The notes beneath the pieces were generated by a model. That model ran no database searches. It saw only the letters and a program-made list of their open reading frames with translations, and was not told the origin of the DNA. DNA of 6,405 nucleotides from positions 1 to 6,405 of the forward strand of contig QKAI01000240.1 in the NCBI GenBank assembly GCA_003246505.1, read 5' to 3'. Origin of the DNA: Spirochaetaceae bacterium. Lineage in GTDB: Bacteria > Spirochaetota > Spirochaetia > DSM-2461. Positions 1-6,134 of this stretch are shown here, piece by piece. Positions within the stretch are counted from its first letter, which is position 1; each line of letters begins with the position of its first letter. The translations under genes were made by a program, and so were the position numbers.

Positions 1-1471
1 GGGAACTGTACACCATACCGTCCAGGAGCCGGTCGAAGGCCCTCTCCCAGCGGTTGTTCTCCCGGGGGGGCAGATGGAGCTTCTCCAGATGCTCCCCGTC
101 CATTCCCCAGAGGACCCCCGTCTCCCGGCAGACCTCGGCCCACTCATCCCCCTCCCTCTCCCCGATGCCGAAGGCCTGGGCGAAGCAGGGATTGCGGAAG
201 AGGCGGAACATCTCCGTCCGGGTGAACCGGGAGGCGGGCAGATCCAGAAGGGAGAGGAATCCCTCGGTAAAGGCGGACTGGGACTGGTTTTTCAGGTCGA
301 TGAAGTTATAGGGCAGGGCCCGGTCCTCCTCCCCGAAGAGGGCTTCGATAAAGGGGGCGAATTCATTGATGTCCGGCGCCATCAGGGCGATATCGGTCAG
401 ACGGAGGGTCCCATCCTCCGCCAGCAGGGAGAGGACGGCGTTGCGGGCCCCCTCCACCTGGCGCCAGGGCCCGGTGCAGGAGAAGAAACGGACCGAATCG
501 TCCTCCCCCGGTCCGGGGGAGAAGAGATCCCCCGGGGGAAGGGGTTCGAAGCGGTTCTCCCACAGGCTTTTCTGAAGAGCCCCCAGGAGGATGTCCGGAT
601 AGCGCCGGTCCTCCTCGGTGCGGAAGGCGCACTCCCGGGGGGGGCTTTCCCTGAAGAATTCCGCCACCCCCTCCATCAGGGAGCAGAGGGGCTCCCACTC
701 CTTCTCCAGGGGTTCGACCCTCTCCCTCTCCCCCAGGAAAACCCGCGAGGGGGTCAGGAGAAAGTGTTCCACCGGCAGATAGCGGGAGAGGTAGGAGAAG
801 AAATTCAGCCCCGCGTCCCCCAGAAAGGAGGATCCGAAGAGGACCACCCGCCCCCCGGGCCCCCGGTAGGGCAGCTCCTTCTCCCTCACGTAGACGAGAA
901 TCCGGCTCAGGAGGATGTAGGGGGCCTCCGGCCCGAAGAGTTCCTTCCAGAGGGAGCGCTGCCACTCTTCGTGGGCCCGGGCGTTCCCCCCCAGGCCGAT
1001 GGAACGGCCCTCCTCCCAGGCGGCGACCAGGTCGAAGCAGTTCATCCCGTAGCGGTAGAAAAGCCCGGCCAGGACATTGGCCATATCGAAGAGGCGGGAG
1101 TCGTCGTCGAGAAATTCCAGCAGGAGGTGGTAACGGGGATCCTTCCTCCGGCGTATCTCCTCCAGCTTCTTGTACAGGATGATCTTGAGATTGTCCATGA
1201 AGAGGATCTTCCGGGGCTCCGGCCCGTCCTGCCTCCAGGGATGGTCGAAGTATTCCGAAAAGAGACGGATCGCCTGCTCCGGATAGAGAGAATCGAAACC
1301 GGCGGAGATACCCCTCCGGTCGGTCAGGCGCAGCTGGAGCCACTCTGCCATGTTCCGGTTCTGCACCACGAACCGGAGGGGCGGGCCGAAGAGTTCCCCC
1401 CGCAGGAAGGAGTCCTGCCCCTTCTCCAGGAGGGTTTCCATGCGGTTGCTCTGAAACAGTCCGTATCCCAT
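1..1471 (-). CDS. recC: RecC, exodeoxyribonuclease V gamma subunit (N-terminal 490 codons; 3' part outside window)
   Basis: RecC is the subunit of the RecBCD helicase-nuclease that splits the DNA strands and, in E. coli, recognises Chi during double-strand-break repair. The frame stays open from the ATG at 1471 to the left edge. From memory it lines up with E. coli RecC throughout: an SNR opening near residues 8-10, VQNRNMAEWLQL (36-47) followed by GI at 54-55 and a YP at 63-64, FGSSFL (212-217), HFLLTP (236-241), the block SCTGPWRQVEGARN (331-344), LMAPDINEFAPFIEALFG (363-380), SRFT (414-417), VLWGMD (453-458), and NRW near 473-475 before the cut. These blocks belong to the helicase-like but catalytically dead domains of RecC. 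The start is supported by GGAG at 1480-1477, 5 bases upstream. It overlaps the deacetylase stop as TAATG, so translation is probably coupled. Family members have roughly 1,100 residues, so less than half is seen. recB and recD would be expected downstream. AddB is a less likely alternative because the motif order is RecC-like. Confidence 0.93.
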   Translation of the reverse strand, partial: MGYGLFQSNRMETLLEKGQDSFLRGELFGPPLRFVVQNRNMAEWLQLRLTDRRGISAGFDSLYPEQAIRLFSEYFDHPWRQDGPEPRKILFMDNLKIILYKKLEEIRRRKDPRYHLLLEFLDDDSRLFDMANVLAGLFYRYGMNCFDLVAAWEEGRSIGLGGNARAHEEWQRSLWKELFGPEAPYILLSRILVYVREKELPYRGPGGRVVLFGSSFLGDAGLNFFSYLSRYLPVEHFLLTPSRVFLGERERVEPLEKEWEPLCSLMEGVAEFFRESPPRECAFRTEEDRRYPDILLGALQKSLWENRFEPLPPGDLFSPGPGEDDSVRFFSCTGPWRQVEGARNAVLSLLAEDGTLRLTDIALMAPDINEFAPFIEALFGEEDRALPYNFIDLKNQSQSAFTEGFLSLLDLPASRFTRTEMFRLFRNPCFAQAFGIGEREGDEWAEVCRETGVLWGMDGEHLEKLHLPPRENNRWERAFDRLLDGMVYSS

Positions 1472-2193
1472 TATCTCTCCAGATCCCCGGCCAGTTCGGA
1501 GAGGGTGACGAATTCGTAACCCAGGGCCTGAACCTGGGGTATCCAGATCTCCAGGACCCGGCGCGTATGGAGGGATTCTCCGAAGTGGCTGAGTATGATG
1601 TTCCCGGGCTGGAGATGATCCCAGAGCCAGTCGAGCTGGTTCTCTATGGGTTCCGCGCCGGAATAGCCCCGGACGTCGTTCTCCCACAGGACCGCCGTGT
1701 AACCGAGCCGCCGCAGTACGGGAAGAGTGGGATGGGGACCGTCCAGCCTCCCTCCGGAGGGGCGAAGATACTTCGGGGCCTTCCCCGTCAGCCTCCTGAT
1801 CTCCCTCTCCGTATCCCCGATTTCCCCTTCCTGCTCCTCCTCGGTAAGGAAAGGGAGCAGCTTGTGGCTGTATCCGTGGCTGCAGATCTCGAAACCCATC
1901 CGGTCCATCCGGCCTATCCAGTCCGGCCGGGAAGCGATAATCTTCCCGGGAATGAAGACGGTGCAGCGGATCCCCCTCTCCTCCAGGAAATCCAGGAGGG
2001 CCTCGTCGGGGACCCAGCCGTCGTCAATGGTGAGGGCGATCTTCTTGCAGTCCCTCCGCCCGTGGCTGATAAGAGCCAAACCGTCATCGTCCCAGAGATT
2101 CCGGGACCAGTCCCCGGAGAGGGGAGTGTTCTCCCCGGCACCCAGAAGAACCCCTCCCCAGATAAGGAAGAGGAGGATCGGAGCGATTTTCAT
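1471..2193 (-). CDS. Exported polysaccharide deacetylase (CE4 / NodB-homology family)
   Basis: This is a 240-residue metal-dependent deacetylase that would remove N- or O-acetyl groups from a polysaccharide or peptidoglycan. Residues 1-20 form a hydrophobic signal peptide with a plausible cleavage site after GAG (18-20). There is no lipobox cysteine, so the protein is probably periplasmic or secreted. CE4 motifs appear in order: TIDDG (55-59; D57 as base, D58 as metal ligand), SHGYSH (105-110; metal ligands H106 and H110), RPSGG (144-148, in place of the common RPPYG), WENDVRGYSG (170-179), and LSH (201-203; catalytic H203). The catalytic set therefore looks complete, although motif 3 is unusual. 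The ATG overlaps the esterase stop as ATGA. The bases just upstream are pyrimidine-rich with no Shine-Dalgarno sequence, so expression probably depends on reinitiation after the esterase. The substrate (xylan, chitin-type sugar or cell wall) cannot be told from sequence. Confidence 0.88.
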   Translation of the reverse strand: MKIAPILLFLIWGGVLLGAGENTPLSGDWSRNLWDDDGLALISHGRRDCKKIALTIDDGWVPDEALLDFLEERGIRCTVFIPGKIIASRPDWIGRMDRMGFEICSHGYSHKLLPFLTEEEQEGEIGDTEREIRRLTGKAPKYLRPSGGRLDGPHPTLPVLRRLGYTAVLWENDVRGYSGAEPIENQLDWLWDHLQPGNIILSHFGESLHTRRVLEIWIPQVQALGYEFVTLSELAGDLER

Positions 2194-3152
2194 AGAAGGG
2201 GGAGGAAAAAGGAGTACTGGATGTCGGTGGAGTCGGGATAGTTCTCGTGGCCGAAATCGGGGTAGATGATCATCCTCTTCTCCGCCCGAATGCCGTTATA
2301 GGCGGCGAACTGGGTGGAGGGGGGGCAGATGTCGTCCATGAGTCCGGTCACCATGAGGACCTCCCCCTTGATGCGCCGGGCCAGGTGGTGCACGTCGATA
2401 TACCCCAGGTTGTGAAAGAACTCATCGATCCGCTCGTGCCGGGGATCGAATTTTCTCAGGTAGACCCGGATATCCTCATAGGCCTTCTCCGCCAGATCCA
2501 TCTCCCAGACCCGGCGGTAATCGCAGAGAAAGGGAAACTGGGAGTAGATTTTATTAATCTGCGGCGAGAGGGCGCCCGCCACCAGGGCCAGGGCTCCCCC
2601 CTGGGAACCGCCCGCCGATCCCATGCGGGTTTCGTCGGTCTCCCCGAAGGAGGAGACGATATTGACCAGCTGGGCCGTGTCCAGGAAGATCTTCCGGTAG
2701 AGGAGATTCTCCGGCCCCCCGTCCATGCCCCGGGTGATGTGTCCCGACAGGGTGTTTCCCGCCACGCCCCCCAGTTCCTCGCTCTTTCCCCCCTGGCCCC
2801 GGCAGTCCATAGCGCAGACGCAGAAGCCCGATGCGGCGTAGGGAAGATAACCGAACCAGTCCCCGGAACTGCCCGAATAGCCGTGCCAGAAAAAGATTAC
2901 CGGGCAGGGTTTTCCCGTCCCCCTGGGCCTGAGGTATTTCGCGTAGACCCGGGAGCCGTCCAGACCGGAAAAGGTCAGGTCAAAGCACTCCGCCAGAGGG
3001 GAAGTGAAGGCGGCGGGCTTCAGTTCCACCCGGGGATCCAGCTCCCCTATCTGTTCCAGTCCCCGGTCCCAGTAGGTATCAAAATCCTTGGGTCGGGGGG
3101 TTATTCCGGTGTATTTTTTCAGTTCCCCTAAGGGCATGTCCAGTGCGGGCAT
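2190..3152 (-). CDS. Acetylxylan esterase / cephalosporin-C deacetylase family (CE7, AXE1 domain)
   Basis: This is a 320-residue alpha/beta-hydrolase of family CE7. Known members deacetylate acetylated xylo-oligosaccharides, other small acetylated sugars and cephalosporin C, usually inside the cell. The family signatures are complete: RGQ (118-120), the nucleophile elbow GGSQGG (181-186, S183), GLMDDICPPST (270-280, catalytic D273) and GHE (301-303, H302). The N-terminal MPLGELKKY and the segment QFPFLCDYRR (205-214) closely resemble the Thermotoga maritima enzyme (TM0077, from memory), and the length matches the family norm of about 320-325. No signal peptide is visible, so it should be cytoplasmic. 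The start at 3152 has AGGAGG at 3163-3158, 5 bases upstream and overlapping the lplA stop. An in-frame ATG five codons later lacks such a site. Its stop overlaps the next gene by 4 bases. A cytoplasmic deacetylase beside an exported one suggests work on the same acetylated carbohydrate on both sides of the membrane, which is an inference. Confidence 0.93.
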   Translation of the reverse strand: MPALDMPLGELKKYTGITPRPKDFDTYWDRGLEQIGELDPRVELKPAAFTSPLAECFDLTFSGLDGSRVYAKYLRPRGTGKPCPVIFFWHGYSGSSGDWFGYLPYAASGFCVCAMDCRGQGGKSEELGGVAGNTLSGHITRGMDGGPENLLYRKIFLDTAQLVNIVSSFGETDETRMGSAGGSQGGALALVAGALSPQINKIYSQFPFLCDYRRVWEMDLAEKAYEDIRVYLRKFDPRHERIDEFFHNLGYIDVHHLARRIKGEVLMVTGLMDDICPPSTQFAAYNGIRAEKRMIIYPDFGHENYPDSTDIQYSFFLPLL

Positions 3153-3161
3153 CGGCGCCTC

Positions 3162-4178
3162 CTATTCCATTTCCCCTATTATGAACTCAGAAAGATTCTG
3201 GAGCAACCCTTTTTGGTCGGGGAATCGGGGGAAAAGCCCCTCTATCCCTCCCAGGAGGGAGTCCCGCCCGTAGGGGAGACCGGCGAACAGACTCTCCAGT
3301 TCCCCGATCAGGTCGGAGTAGAGGGAGTCCGTGTAGACGGTTCCCCTCTGTATGATCCCCTCCCTCACGTCCAGGAGGATCTCCATCTGCCCCAGATCGA
3401 TCCGGCCCTCCAGGCGATGGGTGAAGGGGGGAGTCCGTCCGTAGAGCCATTCCGGGGACTTGAGCTTTTCGTAGAGGGGGGCGAACCCCTTCTTGCCCTC
3501 CATGAGCTCCCGGGTGATAAGGGTTGGCTCCGCGGCGCATCGGAAGGTCTCCTCGAACTCCCGGCGGATTTCGGCGCACAGCCTGTCGTGGGTTATCTCC
3601 CGGTTCAGCTCGGCCAGGTTGATGACCCGGCTGCGCACCGATTTGACCCCCTTGGCCTCCAGCTTCCCCGGATGGGGGGTCAGGTAGTTGTTCAGCCGGG
3701 TCAAGTCGGAATTGATGAGCAGGGTGCCGTGGTGGAAGGCCCGGTCGTTGAGTTTGCGGAAGGCGCTGCCGGAGAATTTCCTGGGCCCCCCCTCCCCCTC
3801 CACGATCATGTCGTTCCGCCCCGAGACCTGGGCCTCCACGCCGAAACGGCCCAGGGCCCGGGATATCATGCCGAAGCCGACCGAAGGGTCGTACACGTCC
3901 AGCCCGGCCAGGAAGGTGAAGTTCGTATTGTTCAGGTCGTGGTAAACCGCCCCGCCCCCGGTCTGCCTCCGGGCCAGGTAGACCCGGTCCTTCTCCATCT
4001 CCCCGATCCGGCACTCGGTCCAGGGATTCTGGTACCGTCCTATGACCACCGTGTCCCGGTTGCGCCAGAGGAACAGGGTGGGAACGGAGGGATCCATCTC
4101 CGTGAAGATCCAGTCCTCCACGGCCAGATTGAACCAGGGTTCGAATTCTTCTGAAAAGAAGAGATTGATTTTGTCCAT
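3162..4178 (-). CDS. lplA: Lipoate-protein ligase A, full-length two-domain form
   Basis: LplA uses ATP to adenylate free lipoate and attach it to a lysine of lipoyl domains (pyruvate and 2-oxoglutarate dehydrogenases, glycine cleavage H protein), so it is the lipoate salvage enzyme. The 338 residues equal the length of E. coli LplA and resemble it end to end: EPWFNLAVED (13-22), FLWRNRDTVVIGR (36-48), ARRQTGGGAVYHD (69-81), SGRND (119-123), RKFSGSAFR (133-141, where K134 is the expected catalytic lysine), FHHGTLL (148-154), KLEAKGVKSVRSRV (172-185), then the C-terminal accessory domain to the end. N83 stands where the family usually has glycine (HDLGNT). The enzyme should act in the cytoplasm. 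The start is certain: GGGAGG at 4189-4184 with 5-base spacing, and the ATG abuts the eamA stop (TAGATG). No lipoylated enzyme or lipoate synthase lies in the window. Octanoyltransferase is unlikely given the length and C-terminal domain. Confidence 0.96.
   Translation of the reverse strand: MDKINLFFSEEFEPWFNLAVEDWIFTEMDPSVPTLFLWRNRDTVVIGRYQNPWTECRIGEMEKDRVYLARRQTGGGAVYHDLNNTNFTFLAGLDVYDPSVGFGMISRALGRFGVEAQVSGRNDMIVEGEGGPRKFSGSAFRKLNDRAFHHGTLLINSDLTRLNNYLTPHPGKLEAKGVKSVRSRVINLAELNREITHDRLCAEIRREFEETFRCAAEPTLITRELMEGKKGFAPLYEKLKSPEWLYGRTPPFTHRLEGRIDLGQMEILLDVREGIIQRGTVYTDSLYSDLIGELESLFAGLPYGRDSLLGGIEGLFPRFPDQKGLLQNLSEFIIGEME
3178..3206 (-). promoter_or_regulatory. Candidate internal promoter before the CE7 esterase
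   Basis: On the minus strand TTGCTC (3206-3201; 3 of 6 matches to the -35, including the leading TTG) is followed by a 17-base spacer and CATAAT (3183-3178; 5 of 6 matches to the -10). Transcription would start near 3171 and give a leader of about 19 bases that contains the AGGAGG site of the esterase. The segment is AT-rich compared with its surroundings, which favours function, but it codes for the C-terminus of LplA and the -35 is weak. Confidence 0.28.
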
Positions 4179-5054
4179 CTACGCCTCCCTGCGTCCGAGC
4201 TGGGAGAGAAGCATCCCCCCCAGCATGAGAAGACATCCCAGGATCTGCCTTCCGGAGAGGATCTCCTTTAGGACCAGGGCTCCGGCGAGGGCGGCGAAGG
4301 CCCCCTCCATGGAAAGGATGATGACCGCGTGGGAGGGGGGGGCGTGTTTCTGGGCGATGACCTGCAGGGTGTAGGCCACGCCCACGGAAAGAAGTCCCCC
4401 GTAAAGGATGGGTATGGCCGCCCGGCCGATTCCCTGCAGGGAGGGTTCCTCGAAGATCAGGGCTCCCATGAGGGAGAGAAGGGAGCAGAGTATGAACTGG
4501 GCGAAGGAGAAAATCAGGGCGTCCAGCTTCGCCGAGGCCCGGCCCACCACGATAATATGGAGGGCCCAGAAAAGGGCGCTTCCCAGGACGATGATATCCC
4601 CCCGCCCCATGGTGAAATCCTTGCTCACCGATAGAAAGTAAAGCCCCCCCAGGGCCAGCAGGGCCGCAAGCCAGCGCAAAAGGCCGATTTTCTGCCCCAG
4701 GAAATACCCCAGTATCGGCACGAGCACCACGTAGAAGCCGGTTATGAACCCCGCGTTACCCGCGGTGGTGTAGACGATGCCGATCTGCTGAAGGGTGGAG
4801 GCGGTGAAGACCACTCCCCCGGCCACAAGGCCGTTGGTCACGTAGGGCATCAGCCTTTTATGCTCCGCCGGGAGGGAGGACCAGCGCAGGGCGATCAGGG
4901 GCAAAAGGGAGAGAGGCCCGATGAGAAAACGGACGGCGTTGTAGGTGAAGGGGCCGATATAGTCCATGCCCACCCGCTGGGCCACGAAGGTGGACCCCCA
5001 GATGAGGGAGGTCAGAAGGAGGAGCAGATCGTTCCGGAGGATTTGTTTTTTCAT
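4179..5054 (-). CDS. EamA / drug-metabolite transporter (DMT) family inner-membrane transporter
   Basis: This 291-residue protein has the duplicated EamA layout of five plus five helices. Hydrophobic segments lie near residues 9-27, 35-56, 72-94, 98-119, 123-143, 152-171, 179-201, 212-233, 240-262 and 266-286. Family marks include SLIWGSTFVAQRVGM (16-30), TTAGNAGFITGFYVVLVPILGYFLG (96-120) and, in the second repeat, MEGAFAALAGALVLKEILSG (249-268). Members export or import amino acids, sugars, nucleotide precursors and other small metabolites, and sequence alone does not give the substrate. The neighbouring regulator and esterases suggest a sugar-related compound, but this is inference. The start at 5054 lacks a good Shine-Dalgarno sequence: the nearest purine run, AGGG, is about 13 bases away. 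It lies 9 bases after the gntR stop, so it may rely on coupling or on a leaderless transcript from the promoter-like sequence just upstream. The codon run HAPPSH contains an eight-C tract at 4342-4335. Confidence 0.9.
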   Translation of the reverse strand: MKKQILRNDLLLLLTSLIWGSTFVAQRVGMDYIGPFTYNAVRFLIGPLSLLPLIALRWSSLPAEHKRLMPYVTNGLVAGGVVFTASTLQQIGIVYTTAGNAGFITGFYVVLVPILGYFLGQKIGLLRWLAALLALGGLYFLSVSKDFTMGRGDIIVLGSALFWALHIIVVGRASAKLDALIFSFAQFILCSLLSLMGALIFEEPSLQGIGRAAIPILYGGLLSVGVAYTLQVIAQKHAPPSHAVIILSMEGAFAALAGALVLKEILSGRQILGCLLMLGGMLLSQLGRREA

Positions 5055-5060
5055 GGGCTG

Positions 5061-5089
5061 ATCTTACCCTTTTTGCGGGGGATTGACAA
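5061..5089 (-). promoter_or_regulatory. Candidate sigma-70-type promoter for eamA, possibly leaderless
   Basis: On the minus strand TTGTCA (5089-5084) matches the -35 consensus at 5 of 6 bases. A spacer of exactly 17 bases follows, then TAAGAT (5066-5061), which matches the -10 at 4 of 6 including its first, second and last positions. Six bases later comes the eamA ATG at 5054, so initiation 7 bases after the -10 would place the first transcribed base on the A of the start codon. The -10 contains the gntR stop codon. The match sits inside coding sequence, so chance is a real alternative. Confidence 0.33.
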
Positions 5090-6128
5090 CAGAGCGCAGG
5101 GTGCGTCCCGGGTCGATGAGCAGGGGGCTCGAAGCGCTGATCCGCTCCCGTCTCTTCTCGATAATCTCGATGAGGAGGCGCACGCAGTTCTCCCCGTCCC
5201 GGGCCGTGGGAATGGGAAGGCAGGCGGGCTGCCCCTCCTCCAGGGAGGAGAATTCCGTCCGGTCTATGCCGATGAGCCCCAGGTCGTCGGGCAGGGAGAG
5301 TCCGGCCCGGAGCAGGTGCCGGTACAGAATGACCAGGTGGTGGCCCATGGGGGCGTAGAGGGGGAGTCCCTCCCGGGGCAGGCCGAGGAGCCAGGGAAGA
5401 AAGTCCTTCTCCCGGGACGGGCCCCTGTACAGGGAGTCTTCGGACAGCCCCATGCCCCTCTCACGGGCCGTTTCCCGGAAGAGTTCGTACCGGTAGGCGC
5501 CCAGACCGGAATCCTCAAAGAGGACCGCCCCGGCCCGGTCGTATCCCCGGTCCTCCAGGGTTTTCAGGATCAGAGCGGCCATCTCCTCCTCCCGGTAGAG
5601 GTAGCTGTTGTATTCCCGGGCGGGGTTATGCCAGGAGGAACCGTAAAAAAGGAGGGAGACGCCCCGGTCCCCGAAAAGCCGGACCAGGGTTTGGAAGGCG
5701 GGGAAGTCCCGGAAGACGATGATGCCCCGGACATCCGGGTAGGTATAGGTCAGGTTGTCCGGCTGTTCCAGAACGAAATTCAGGGGCAGCAGGACCGGGA
5801 GGTAAGGGCTGTGGCTCCGGTAGAGGTATTTCTGGGCCCCGTCAAGGAACAGGGCCGATTCCCGGTAGAAGCCGTCCCCGGGGTAGAGGATCAGGATTTT
5901 GCGGCTCCTCACCGGGGGGGAGACGAAGGTCCCCTTGCCGTGGAGGGAGTAGATGAGCCCCTTCTTCTCCATGGAATCGAAGGCCCGGATCACCGTGGCG
6001 ATGGAGTAGCCCCATTTCTCCCGGATCTCCGCGTAGGAGGGGAGAAGATCGTGGGGGGCGTAGCGTTCCTCCCCGATCATGCGGGTGAGTTTCTCCTCCA
6101 GAATCCGGTAGCGGTACGTCTTTCCCAT
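5064..6128 (-). CDS. GntR-family transcriptional regulator with LacI-like (type 1 periplasmic-binding) sensor domain
   Basis: The 354 residues combine two domains. Residues 1-70 are a GntR winged helix: LLPSYAEIREKWGYSIATVIRAFDSMEKKGLIY fits the family pattern LPSxxELAxxxGVSxxTVxxAxxxLExxGLI, and the wing HGKGTFVS spans 63-70. From about 76 to 348 comes a LacI/ribose-binding-like effector domain: RKILILYPGDG opens strand 1, LPDDLGLIGIDRTEFS (279-294) is the typical PDDxxxxGxD block, and LLIDPGRTLRSVV (336-348) is the typical closing strand. This is the architecture of Bacillus AraR, a sugar-responsive repressor, although the ligand here is unknown. It probably controls the operon in which it lies, but no operator can be identified because the likely main promoter is beyond the right edge. 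The start has a modest AGGGG 3 bases away and an AGGA 10 bases away. It follows the small upstream gene by 6 bases. Confidence 0.9.
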   Translation of the reverse strand: MGKTYRYRILEEKLTRMIGEERYAPHDLLPSYAEIREKWGYSIATVIRAFDSMEKKGLIYSLHGKGTFVSPPVRSRKILILYPGDGFYRESALFLDGAQKYLYRSHSPYLPVLLPLNFVLEQPDNLTYTYPDVRGIIVFRDFPAFQTLVRLFGDRGVSLLFYGSSWHNPAREYNSYLYREEEMAALILKTLEDRGYDRAGAVLFEDSGLGAYRYELFRETARERGMGLSEDSLYRGPSREKDFLPWLLGLPREGLPLYAPMGHHLVILYRHLLRAGLSLPDDLGLIGIDRTEFSSLEEGQPACLPIPTARDGENCVRLLIEIIEKRRERISASSPLLIDPGRTLRSVVNPPQKG

Positions 6129-6134
6129 GGGCCC

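Noticed and set aside
363..1343. Minus-strand 326-codon open frame inside recC
   Set aside because: It is out of frame with recC, rich in G, P and R, and has no domain. The recC frame matches the family across its whole length.
74..1519. Plus-strand 481-codon open frame opposite recC
   Set aside because: It is in codon register with recC and low in complexity. Its openness is explained by the scarcity of TTA, CTA and TCA codons in recC.
1520..1538. Six-base inverted repeat CCCAGG / CCTGGG with a 7-base loop, about 50 bases before the recC start
   Set aside because: The stem is short, lies in coding sequence and has no T-run, so it fits neither a terminator nor a convincing regulatory hairpin.
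3187..4236. Minus-strand 349-codon open frame overlapping lplA
   Set aside because: It is an out-of-frame shadow of a gene that matches LplA end to end, with arginine/glycine/proline-rich composition and no recognisable motif.
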